In this document: positions 1 through 5,882 of the stretch, one piece after another
How the letters are laid out: each line of letters opens with the position of its first letter
Numbering within the stretch: position 1 is the stretch's first letter
Origin: Peptococcaceae bacterium
Lineage (GTDB): Bacteria; Bacillota; DSM-12270; Thermacetogeniales; Thermacetogeniaceae
Direction of reading: 5' to 3'
DNA length: 7,580 bases
NCBI GenBank assembly: GCA_003132605.1
Contig: PKYJ01000126.1
Location: 1 to 7,580, forward strand
The notes under the pieces: generated by a model
Database searches by the model: none
What the model saw: only the letters and a program-made list of their open reading frames with translations
Told to the model about the DNA's origin: nothing
Translations under genes and position numbers: made by a program

Positions 1-2
1 GC

Positions 3-51
3 TAGCCGCTCTTATCCCACCGCTTCTGAAGCGGTGGGATAAGAGCGGCTA
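3..51. repeat. Perfect 24-bp-arm inverted repeat at left edge
   Basis: Positions 3-26 are an exact reverse complement of 28-51 around a single central T, so either strand can form an uninterrupted 24-bp stem. The core reads CCCACCGCTTC-T-GAAGCGGTGGG. No T-run follows on either side within view, so it is not a textbook rho-independent terminator. A CCCACCGC/GCGGTGGG hairpin resembles, from memory, structures near the ends of IS200/IS605-type elements and other dispersed palindromes of Clostridia. It could instead end a transcript arriving from the left of the window. The structure is certain; its identity is not. Confidence 0.8.
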
Positions 52-60
52 CACCCTTAG

Positions 61-122
61 TTAACTGGCTCTAAGCTTCAGTGGGGGAAAAGCAATCACC
101 ACTGAAGCCAAGACCCAGTTGA
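61..122 (+). promoter_or_regulatory. Leader hairpin immediately upstream of the first moeA-like gene
   Basis: Bases 63-84 pair with 99-120 at 19 of 22 positions (mismatches at 69/114, 73/110 and 74/109), with a possible two-pair extension to 61/122 and a 14-base purine-rich loop (85-98). The uppermost ten pairs, GCTTCAGTGG with CCACTGAAGC, are perfect. The stem ends about six bases before the GGGGAGG ribosome binding site at 128-134, so in the transcript it would lie directly against the translation start region. It does not match a riboswitch class I recognise. It may be a cis-regulatory leader element or part of the same repeat unit as the palindrome at 3-51. Confidence 0.5.
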
Positions 123-141
123 ATCCCGGGGAGGAATTGTA

Positions 142-1368
142 TTGCAGGTTGACGTAGGCTTGAAAGAGGCTCAGGATGCGCTCCTGGGCCTCATCATTCC
201 CATGAATTGCGAGCCGGTGGCGCTTGACCAGGCCTTCGGGCGGATTTTGGGCCTGGACCTAGTGGCGCCACAGTCACTTCCACCGTGCACCCAGTCGGCC
301 GTCGACGGCTATGCCATCCATGGAGAGGACTTTGAGCCGGTAGAGGACGCCCCTGACGTGCAGGGGCTGTTCGTGCGCCAGGTATTGAAGGCGGGCGAAG
401 AGCCGGGGGCGCCGCTGGTGCCCGGGGAGACCGTGAGGGTGGTGACGGGAGGCTCCGTGCCGGCCTGTGCTTCAGCCGTCATTGCGGAGGAGCAGGTACG
501 GCTCCAGGGCGAGCGGGTGTTCTTACATTACGAGCTTGTCCCTGGCAGTAACCTCAAGAAGACAGGGGAGGATTTTCAAAACGGGGAAGTGATCGCCCGG
601 CCCGGGACACGCCTCACCCCTGGCTTGGTCGGTGTGCTGGCGGCTATGGGACAGAGCCCGGTGACGGTATACCGTCACCCCAGGGTGGCCATTGTCAGCT
701 TCGGGAGGGAATTGGCGCCGGCCCGGGAGACTCCGGCCCCTGGCCAGACCCGGGACTGCAACGGACCGCTCCTGGCAGCGCTGGTTGCCCGGGATGGCGG
801 AGAGGTTACCGGGGTGGAGATCCTGGGTGATGACGACCGGGAAGAGGACGGAGAGCGCCTGATCAGGCTGCTCAGCCAGTCGGACCTTCTGCTCACGATC
901 GGGGGCGCTGCGCAGGAGTCCGGAGACCGCGCCCTGCCCATCCTGCGCCAACTGGGCACGGGGATGCTGTTCTGGGGTGTCCGCATCAAGCCGGGCAGCC
1001 ACAGTGGAGCGGGAATGTGCGATGGCAAGCCGGTGGTTGCCCTGTCCGGAAACCCTGCGGCCTGTTCGGTCGGCTACGAGGTCCTGGCGGCACCCGTGCT
1101 GCGGGTGTTTCAGGGCTTGAGCCCGTCACCGCGGCGGCTAACCGCTGTCTGCACCAACTCCTTTTCCGGAAGAGGGGGATCACGCCGCTTCCTGCGAGGA
1201 TATGCGGTCTGCAGCGAGGATGGCTGGCGCGTGCTGGTGTTGCCGGGGCAGAAATCCAGCATGCTGAGGTCTCTGATCGACTGTAATGCGCTGATCGATC
1301 TGCCGGCAGGACACCTGCCCGTGGATGCCGGGAGCGAGGTCTCGCTCATTCTGCTGGGGTTACATTGA
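142..1368 (+). CDS. moeA: Divergent MoeA-family molybdopterin molybdenumtransferase paralogue
   Basis: The 408-residue product has the MoeA layout: N-terminal MoeA_N region (about 1-165), a MoCF/MogA-like fold (about 178-315) and a C-terminal MoeA_C beta domain (about 330-406). MoeA inserts molybdenum or tungsten into adenylylated molybdopterin in the cytoplasm. The family's SAVDGYA (Asp55) and VTGG (Thr102) motifs are present. The usual TGDEL becomes SFGREL (Arg189-Glu190), the usual SGGxSVGxxD becomes IGGAAQESGD, and KPGKP becomes KPGSH (283-287), so the second lysine of that catalytic motif is gone. This suggests altered chemistry or a non-catalytic role; that is inference. The start is TTG, chosen because GGGGAGG (128-134) sits seven bases upstream. 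The gene converges on tupC with only 47 bases between stops, where I see no clear terminator. Confidence 0.88.
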   Translation: MQVDVGLKEAQDALLGLIIPMNCEPVALDQAFGRILGLDLVAPQSLPPCTQSAVDGYAIHGEDFEPVEDAPDVQGLFVRQVLKAGEEPGAPLVPGETVRVVTGGSVPACASAVIAEEQVRLQGERVFLHYELVPGSNLKKTGEDFQNGEVIARPGTRLTPGLVGVLAAMGQSPVTVYRHPRVAIVSFGRELAPARETPAPGQTRDCNGPLLAALVARDGGEVTGVEILGDDDREEDGERLIRLLSQSDLLLTIGGAAQESGDRALPILRQLGTGMLFWGVRIKPGSHSGAGMCDGKPVVALSGNPAACSVGYEVLAAPVLRVFQGLSPSPRRLTAVCTNSFSGRGGSRRFLRGYAVCSEDGWRVLVLPGQKSSMLRSLIDCNALIDLPAGHLPVDAGSEVSLILLGLH

Positions 1369-1415
1369 AAGTGGTTCAATAATGTGGTCATAACTCTATA
1401 TGCTTGATGCGAGGT

Positions 1416-2150
1416 CTATGCCTCTTCCCAGGGGGTCGGGATGCGACGGGGAATGGTGATGTCGCCCAGGATCTCCGGAACACTGCCGCTCTTGATGATA
1501 CGCCCGCCGACCATCACCCGGACACTGTGAGAAAAATAAGGGACTTCGGTGTAATCGTGGGTGACGAACAGGGTTGAAATTTTAGTTTCGTGGAGGATTA
1601 ACCCGATCTCCTCCAGCAGGGCCTGGCGGGTCGGGTAGTCCAGGGCGGAGAACGGCTCGTCAAGGAAGAGGATGCGCGGGCCCAGGGCGAAGGCGCGAGC
1701 CAGATTGACCCGCTGGGCCTCACCGCCGGACAGCTTCAGGGCGGAGCGATCCCGCAGGCGAGCAATCCCCAGGCGTTCCAGCCATTCTTCGGCCCGCTGC
1801 CTGGCGGTCGGGGCAGTTACGCCCCGGATGCGCAGACCGGTCAGGACATTGCCCAGCACTGTATCATCCATCAGCAGCGGCTCCTGAAAGACGACAGCCA
1901 TCTGGCGCCGCAGTTCCAGCGTGTTCTCCCGCCGGGAGAGGATGCCGTTGAAATGAACGCTACCATCGCTGGGGCGCTGCAGCAGGGCCAGTGTCAGCAG
2001 CAGGCTGGTCTTGCCGGCCCCGTTGGGCCCCACCAGCGCTACCACCTCGCCGGCGCCGAGGGCGAACCGGGCAACGTTGAAGACCTCTCTTTTATCCAAC
2101 ACGAGGCGCAGATCCCTCGCCTCCAGCAGTGTCTGTACGGTCATTGCCAT
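1416..2150 (-). CDS. tupC: Tungstate ABC transporter ATP-binding protein TupC
   Basis: A 244-residue ABC ATPase with every expected motif: Walker A GPNGAGKTS (41-49), Q-loop VVFQEP (Gln89), signature LSGGEAQR (140-147), Walker B ILFLDE (160-165), D-loop SALD (168-171) and H-loop histidine in THD (His198). It lacks the long C-terminal regulatory (MOP/TOBE) domain of ModC-type molybdate ATPases, which fits the shorter Tup type. It would sit on the cytoplasmic face of the membrane and power TupB. It is the third gene of the tupA-tupB-tupC operon, 14 bases after tupB's stop. The upstream GGAG is only four bases from the first ATG; the second in-frame ATG (2144) has a better spacing of ten and may be the true start. 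Substrate assignment rests on the neighbouring TupA. Confidence 0.9.
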   Translation of the reverse strand: MAMTVQTLLEARDLRLVLDKREVFNVARFALGAGEVVALVGPNGAGKTSLLLTLALLQRPSDGSVHFNGILSRRENTLELRRQMAVVFQEPLLMDDTVLGNVLTGLRIRGVTAPTARQRAEEWLERLGIARLRDRSALKLSGGEAQRVNLARAFALGPRILFLDEPFSALDYPTRQALLEEIGLILHETKISTLFVTHDYTEVPYFSHSVRVMVGGRIIKSGSVPEILGDITIPRRIPTPWEEA

Positions 2151-2164
2151 CCCACTCCGGTCTA

Positions 2165-2890
2165 TTATTGGGGTTGCCTCCGGTGCTGTTGATACCAGGT
2201 CAGAATTGCGGTAACGATAAATGTCAAGAGCAGAAGAATGATGCTCAAGGCCATGGCCAGCACGAAGTCTCCCATGGAGACCTCCTGATCGATCGTCGTG
2301 GTGAGCACCCTGGTCAGTCCCTCAATATTGCCTCCCACCATCATGGCAGCGCCAACCTCGGAGATCACGCTGCCAAAACCGGCGATTACCGCTGCCAGGA
2401 GGCCGAGCCTGGCCTCCTGCAACAGCAGCCACAGAAATTGCCAGCGATTGGCGCCCAGGGCGAGGATCTGAAAGCGCATTTTGGGATTGATCGTCTGAAT
2501 GGCAGCCAGGGTGAACCCGGCCACGACCGGAAAAGCGATGATGACCTCAGCGATGATCATGGCGCCGGGTGTGTAGAGCAGGTCCAGCCAGCCCAGCGGG
2601 CCATACCGGAACAACAGGAGCCAGACGAACAGCCCCACCACTACGGGGGGTAATCCCATTCCAAAATTGACGGCGCTGACCATTAGCAAACGCCCGAAAA
2701 ATTTCCTTAAAGCCAGCGCCACGCCTACCGGCACGCCTATAACCACGCTGATCAGGGTGGCCGTGCCGGTGATCTGCAGCGTGCGCCAGGTGATCCTCAG
2801 CACCTCCGGGTCCCCGCTGATCAGCAATCTGCCTGCCTGGATCATTCCATCGCCAATGACTGACAATACGGGCACACATCCTGTTGACAA
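2165..2890 (-). CDS. tupB: Tungstate ABC transporter permease TupB
   Basis: A very hydrophobic protein of about 225-241 residues, a typical length for TupB. Membrane segments appear near residues 38-61, 70-95, 108-131, 160-185 and 208-232. The segment ALGANRWQFLWLLLQEARLG (about 145-164) is the EAA-type loop that docks on the ATPase. The motif ISGDPEVLRITWRTLQITGTAT near the N-terminus is typical of the family. It forms the membrane channel of the TupABC importer. The start is uncertain: the coordinate given is the longest reading (TTG). GTG at 2875, TTG at 2866 and ATG at 2845 are in frame, and none has a strong ribosome binding site. By family resemblance the protein should begin shortly before GDGMIQAGRLLISGDPEV, so the real start is probably 2866 or 2845. 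The gap to tupA is 35 bases or more. Confidence 0.9.
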   Translation of the reverse strand: MSTGCVPVLSVIGDGMIQAGRLLISGDPEVLRITWRTLQITGTATLISVVIGVPVGVALALRKFFGRLLMVSAVNFGMGLPPVVVGLFVWLLLFRYGPLGWLDLLYTPGAMIIAEVIIAFPVVAGFTLAAIQTINPKMRFQILALGANRWQFLWLLLQEARLGLLAAVIAGFGSVISEVGAAMMVGGNIEGLTRVLTTTIDQEVSMGDFVLAMALSIILLLLTFIVTAILTWYQQHRRQPQ

Positions 2891-2925
2891 ACATTAATCG
2901 ATGCGCTGACTTTCTACTTGTGGCT

Positions 2926-3789
2926 CTATGATCCGCTCTTCACGGCATCGGCGTAATATAGCGGCTGGCCGTACTTGTCCTTGCCAAAATCGGCGATTAC
3001 CTTCTGGGTGTTGGGGTTGAGCATGAAATCCACAAAGGCCTTGGCCCCGTCGGCGTTCACCTTGGAAAATTTGGCTGGATTGACCTGCATCACGTGGTAG
3101 ATATTAGTCAATGCCTTATCGCCCTGCACCAGGATATCCAATTGGAGGTTTTTCTGCTGGGCGAGATAGGTGCTGAGGTCGGTCAGCGTGTAGCCGGTCT
3201 TCTGTGAGGCCAGCAACAGGGTCGGAGCCATTCCCTGGCCTGCATTCAGGTACCAACTACCGCTGGGAGTGATGCCGGCCTGTTTCCAGAGGGCTTTTTC
3301 CTCGATGTTCGTGCCTGAATTGTCTCCCCTGGAGACAAAGACCGCTTTGGCTGCGGCGATCTTTTTGAAGGAATCTGTGGCAGACAGCCCCTTGATCTTG
3401 GCCGGGTCGTCCGGCGGGCCAACAACCACATAGGAGTTGTGCATCAAAAGTTGATAGTTGATGAAGTCGCCGTTGTCGACATCCGGCTTCTCGGCGCTGG
3501 GGGCGTGGGTGATCAGGACATCCGCCTCTCCCTTGGCGCCTAAAGCGATCGCCTGCCCGCTGCCGTTGTAAATCGGTTTCACAACATAGCCGGTCTGGGT
3601 CTGAAACATGGGGATCAGGACGTCCATCAGACCCGTATCCTGGACGTCCGTGGTGCTGGAAAGAATCAGGTTCTTATTCGCAGGGCTTGGCGGCTGAGGC
3701 GCCTGAGCCTGTTTCTTGGCGCATCCCGCTGCCAGACCGAGCAGCAGCAATACAACAAGACCACACAACCATAAGCTGTTTTTCTTCAT
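2926..3789 (-). CDS. tupA: Tungstate-binding lipoprotein TupA (substrate-binding protein)
   Basis: A 287-residue extracellular solute-binding lipoprotein. It has a charged MKKN start, a leucine-rich signal segment and a lipobox LAAGC with the modified cysteine at 23, so it should be anchored to the outer face of the membrane. Family hallmarks of TupA rather than ModA follow in order: SSTTDVQDTGL (44-54), NGSGQAIALGAKGEADVLITHAP (75-97), MHNSYVVVGPPDDPA (116-130) and VSRGDNSGTNIEE (152-164). Known TupA proteins bind tungstate with much higher affinity than molybdate. The familiar HNDF is HNSY here, a mild deviation. Translation starts at ATG with GGGGAGG five bases upstream. The gene is first in the operon and is preceded by a long leader with a Moco-type riboswitch and terminator, so cofactor-dependent control is likely. 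Confidence 0.93.
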   Translation of the reverse strand: MKKNSLWLCGLVVLLLLGLAAGCAKKQAQAPQPPSPANKNLILSSTTDVQDTGLMDVLIPMFQTQTGYVVKPIYNGSGQAIALGAKGEADVLITHAPSAEKPDVDNGDFINYQLLMHNSYVVVGPPDDPAKIKGLSATDSFKKIAAAKAVFVSRGDNSGTNIEEKALWKQAGITPSGSWYLNAGQGMAPTLLLASQKTGYTLTDLSTYLAQQKNLQLDILVQGDKALTNIYHVMQVNPAKFSKVNADGAKAFVDFMLNPNTQKVIADFGKDKYGQPLYYADAVKSGS

Positions 3790-3929
3790 AATTTCCTCCC
3801 CTTCGATTCTTTAGTTAGACACCTCGGCAGCGCCTTACTGAGCCAGCATATCAAGGCGTGGATGTAAAAAACTGCCTAACCGTCATTTTAAAGCATTACC
3901 TGTTTCACCGCTGTTTAGCAGGTTGGCTC

Positions 3930-3941
3930 GATCACCTCCTT
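3930..3941 (-). promoter_or_regulatory. Orphan extended Shine-Dalgarno sequence in the tupA leader
   Basis: On the - strand this stretch reads AAGGAGGTGATC, complementary over 12 bases to the usual 3' tail of 16S rRNA. No start codon lies at a usable distance. The overlapping GTG begins inside the element and opens only a six-codon frame, and tupA begins about 140 bases later with its own GGGGAGG. A small hairpin (TGCCC at 3968-3964 with GGGCA at 3948-3944) lies just upstream, after the terminator's U-tract. The arrangement resembles STAB-SD elements, where a bound 30S subunit protects mRNA from 5' decay. That role is inference. Confidence 0.45.
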
Positions 3942-3978
3942 GTTGCCCGGTTGGAACGGGGAAGGGCAGGATCATGCG

Positions 3979-4022
3979 AAAAGAAAAATAATAAAGCCGG
4001 GCGCGGAAACCGGCAACCCGGC
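3979..4022 (-). terminator. Intrinsic terminator in the tupA leader (riboswitch expression platform)
   Basis: On the - strand GCCGGG (4022-4017) pairs with CCCGGC (4001-3996) around a 15-base loop, and the stem runs straight into the tract TTTATTATTTTTCTTTT (3995-3979). This is a conventional rho-independent terminator about 190 bases before the tupA start codon, so it can only act as an attenuator for tupABC. Its 5' arm shares positions 4022-4021 with the apparent 3' strand of the aptamer's P1 stem, which gives a physical link between ligand state and termination. Whether binding favours or prevents termination cannot be settled by eye. Confidence 0.8.
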
Positions 4023-4126
4023 CATAGTATCCCCTTTCCGCAATGGGAGGTTTGCCCGTTTCCAGGCAAGCCCTGACGGTCAAGCTACCATACCGTTTGG
4101 CTGCAGGTGGCAAGACTCGGAGACCC
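4021..4126 (-). promoter_or_regulatory. Moco RNA motif riboswitch, P3-less (tungsten-cofactor type), upstream of tupABC
   Basis: The - strand matches, in order, landmarks of the Moco RNA motif as I recall them from the E. coli moaA leader. P2 is ACGGT (4096-4092) paired with ACCGT (4080-4076). CAGGGC (4075-4070) follows, then a hairpin of TTGCC (4069-4065) with GGCAA (4056-4052). Next come CCTCCC (4050-4045), GGAAAGG (4039-4033) and a closing TACTATGGC (4029-4021). GCCA (4111-4108) can pair with TGGC (4024-4021) as P1. The small P3 hairpin that E. coli has between P2 and CAGGGC is absent. Absence of P3 was reported for the variants tied to tungsten cofactor, which fits the downstream tungstate transporter. 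Boundaries are approximate. Confidence 0.78.
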
Positions 4127-4140
4127 TTTTTAATGACTTA

Positions 4141-4168
4141 AATATCTATACGACAATTTCTTTTGCAA
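4141..4168 (-). promoter_or_regulatory. Possible sigma-70-type promoter for the tup operon
   Basis: On the - strand TTGCAA (4168-4163) is followed after 16 bases by GATATT (4146-4141). Each hexamer matches four of six consensus positions. Transcription would begin near 4134, a few bases before the riboswitch at 4126, which is where a start is expected. The hexamers are weak and the call leans on position. Confidence 0.4.
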
Positions 4169-4268
4169 ATCCTGCTTCATTTATGGTTCGGTAATAATAT
4201 TTGTTAAGCTACACCATCTGTGGTTTCCGTTGTTCAGATCAATATATTCGGCAAGAAAGAAGGATTTT

Positions 4269-4397
4269 ATGGGAAAAAGGAAAAGATATAAGAGGGTCTG
4301 TAGAATACCGGGAATCCAGGCTGGTAGTTCTTACTTTTTGGAAGGGAGGAGACAATTTGCGGGGCGATCACGAGAAGTCAACGGAGTCAAATATTGA
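4269..4397 (+). CDS. Doubtful 42-residue reading frame with a DUF134-like N-terminus
   Basis: An ATG with AAGGA five bases upstream opens a 42-codon frame beginning MGKRKRYKRVCRIPGIQAG and ending at TGA. The opening, basic residues then RVCxxP, recalls the N-terminus of DUF134 (PF02001) helix-turn-helix proteins. Nothing after residue 16 continues that family, and no other frame restores it. It overlaps the start of the next gene by 41 bases, including that gene's ribosome binding site. It could be a decayed gene start, a leader peptide coupled to the next gene, or chance. Confidence 0.25.
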   Translation: MGKRKRYKRVCRIPGIQAGSSYFLEGRRQFAGRSREVNGVKY

Positions 4398-4572
4398 ACT
4401 GGACCCGCGAGTCAGGGAAGCTGTTTTGAAAGCCGCCCCGGAGGGCAGGATCACCTGCCCTGCAGCCAGGGAGCTAGCTGATAGGTTGGGAGTCGACCCG
4501 AGCGTCATCGGAGAGGCCTGCAACCAGCTCAGGATCAAGATCAAGGGTTGCGCCCTCGGGTGTTTCCGATAG
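4357..4572 (+). CDS. Small putative helix-turn-helix protein with C-terminal CxxxC motif
   Basis: A 71-residue protein. The start is TTG, preferred because AAGGGAGGAG (4342-4351) lies five bases upstream. The frame stays open back to 4201, but that extension lacks a ribosome binding site and reads as unstructured residues. The body, roughly ITCPAARELADRLGVDPSVIGEACNQLRIKIKG, looks like a helix-turn-helix: helix, GVDP turn, recognition helix, short strand. It ends in KGCALGCFR, with two cysteines four apart plus cysteines at CPAA and EACN that could bind metal or sense redox. It is not ModE-like in sequence. From memory, small Firmicute proteins ending in a similar CxLGCF motif exist, but I cannot name the family. 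It is 11 bases ahead of moeA and divergent from tup, so a local regulatory role is plausible. Confidence 0.7.
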   Translation: MRGDHEKSTESNIELDPRVREAVLKAAPEGRITCPAARELADRLGVDPSVIGEACNQLRIKIKGCALGCFR

Positions 4573-4583
4573 GGGTTGGACGA

Positions 4584-5852
4584 GTGAGAACAGAGCTTTT
4601 TACGGTACTGCCGGTACCGGAGGCCAGAGAACGGATGGCGGTGCTGCTGCCCATAGACCTGCGCCGCAGTGAGGATGTGCCTATCCTGCAGTGCCTGGGG
4701 AGGCGGTTGGCTGAGGCTGTGCCAGGCCGGGAGAATGTGCCCGGCTTTACACGCTCTACGGTTGACGGGTACGCCGTCAGAGCGGCAGATACTTTCGGGG
4801 CCGGCGACGGCGCTCCGGCCTATTTTACTGTAACCGGGGAGGTCCTGATGGGCGCCGGGCGCCCTCCGGGCGTGGAACGGAAGCTGGAACTCGGCGAGGC
4901 GGTGCGCATCGCCACGGGCGGCATGCTTCCGTCTGGCGCCGATGCGGTGTTGATGGTCGAGCACACGGAAACGGTAGGGGCGGAGGGGATCGAGGCCTAC
5001 CGCCCGGCGGGACCCGGTGAGAATGTGATTTACGCCGACGAAGACATACGCGCCGGTACTGAAGTTTTCCCGGTCAATTACTTGCTGCGCCCCCAGGATA
5101 TCGGCTATCTTGCCGCCATGGGCGAACTCCGGCTCAATGTCTTCGCGCCCCTGAGGGTGGGAATCGTATCGACCGGTGACGAGATCGTTCCCGTGGAAGC
5201 GAAGCCGGCCCCCGGCCAGGTCCGGGACGTCAATTCGTATTCCCTGTATGGCCAGGTGCTGCTGTGGGGAGGGGAGCCCGTGCTCTACGGGGTGGTCCGG
5301 GACGACGCGGCCCTGCTCTTTGAAAAACTCATCCAGGCTTGCGAGTCAACAGACCTGATTCTGGTTTCCGGCGGCAGTTCGGTTGGGGCGAGGGACTACA
5401 CCGCAGAGATCATCAACCAGATGGGGGCGCCCGGCCTGGTTTTCCACGGCTTGGCGGTTAAACCCGGAAAACCCACTCTCGGAGGTGTCGTGGACCGGAA
5501 GCCGGTTTTCGGCCTGCCGGGGCATCCGGCTGCCGCCCTGATCGCCTTCGATCTGATGGTCGCTCCGCTACTGAAGTTTGGTGGTTATCGCCAGATTCAG
5601 CCCGGCGCCCTGCCTGTCCGGGCGTTGATCTCCCGCAGCCTGGCCTCGGCGCCGGGACGGGAGGAATACTTTCGCGTCAGGCTCCAGTACCGGCAGGGAG
5701 TTTTGTGGGCGGATCCGGTGCTGGGTAAATCCGGCCTGTTGAAGCCGATGGTTGAGGCCGATGGCCTGATCAGGGTTCCCCTTGAGAGCGAGGGGATTGC
5801 TGTGGGTGCGGAGGTGGACGTTGTCCTGTTCGGGACCGACTACGTCCTGTGA
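4584..5852 (+). CDS. moeA: Molybdopterin molybdenumtransferase MoeA (canonical)
   Basis: A 422-residue MoeA of normal length that catalyses metal insertion into adenylylated molybdopterin. MoeA_N spans about 15-180, the MoCF-like domain about 190-330 and MoeA_C about 345-417. All family motifs are intact: STVDGYAVRAADTF (Asp61), IATGGMLPSGADAV (Thr111), STGDEIV (Asp199-Glu200), RDD (239-241), SGGSSVGARDYT (Asp271) and VKPGKP (Lys293, Lys296), then LPGHPAA. Of the three paralogues here it is the one most likely to be the housekeeping enzyme. The start chosen is GTG, with GGGG at 4573-4576 just upstream and an 11-base gap from the preceding stop. In-frame TTG at 4548 or GTG at 4560 would overlap the small upstream gene and lack a ribosome binding site. 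It is probably co-transcribed with the small helix-turn-helix gene. Confidence 0.93.
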   Translation: MRTELFTVLPVPEARERMAVLLPIDLRRSEDVPILQCLGRRLAEAVPGRENVPGFTRSTVDGYAVRAADTFGAGDGAPAYFTVTGEVLMGAGRPPGVERKLELGEAVRIATGGMLPSGADAVLMVEHTETVGAEGIEAYRPAGPGENVIYADEDIRAGTEVFPVNYLLRPQDIGYLAAMGELRLNVFAPLRVGIVSTGDEIVPVEAKPAPGQVRDVNSYSLYGQVLLWGGEPVLYGVVRDDAALLFEKLIQACESTDLILVSGGSSVGARDYTAEIINQMGAPGLVFHGLAVKPGKPTLGGVVDRKPVFGLPGHPAAALIAFDLMVAPLLKFGGYRQIQPGALPVRALISRSLASAPGREEYFRVRLQYRQGVLWADPVLGKSGLLKPMVEADGLIRVPLESEGIAVGAEVDVVLFGTDYVL

Positions 5853-5882
5853 GAAAGGAAGCAGAGGGGCGAATTCATCGAG

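Noticed and set aside
3927..3943. Possible 16S rRNA 3' end on the + strand (GGCTCGATCACCTCCTT)
   Set aside because: Only about 17 bases resemble the rRNA tail, with one mismatch, and no upstream rRNA helix 45 sequence is present. It is better read as an extended Shine-Dalgarno on the - strand.
3883..4113. A 76-codon - strand frame in the tup leader
   Set aside because: It lies across the riboswitch and terminator, whose base-pairing explains the sequence, and it has no usable ribosome binding site or family resemblance.
4192..4248. Candidate -10 boxes (TAATAAT, TATATT) for a + strand promoter
   Set aside because: No acceptable -35 hexamer lies at 16-18 bases upstream of either, so I could not support a promoter call for the helix-turn-helix/moeA genes.
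4201..4356. Upstream extension of the helix-turn-helix gene to a TTG at 4201
   Set aside because: No ribosome binding site precedes 4201 and the extra 52 residues look random, while AAGGGAGGAG is ideally placed for the TTG at 4357.
4850..4864. GGGCGCC-G-GGCGCCC inverted repeat in the canonical moeA
   Set aside because: Short, GC-only and coding (a glycine/alanine/arginine run); expected in DNA of this composition.
4368..4964. Long open frame on the - strand opposite the helix-turn-helix gene and moeA
   Set aside because: Composition is low-complexity and arginine/alanine/histidine-rich, it has no recognisable motif, and it lies wholly opposite two well-supported genes.
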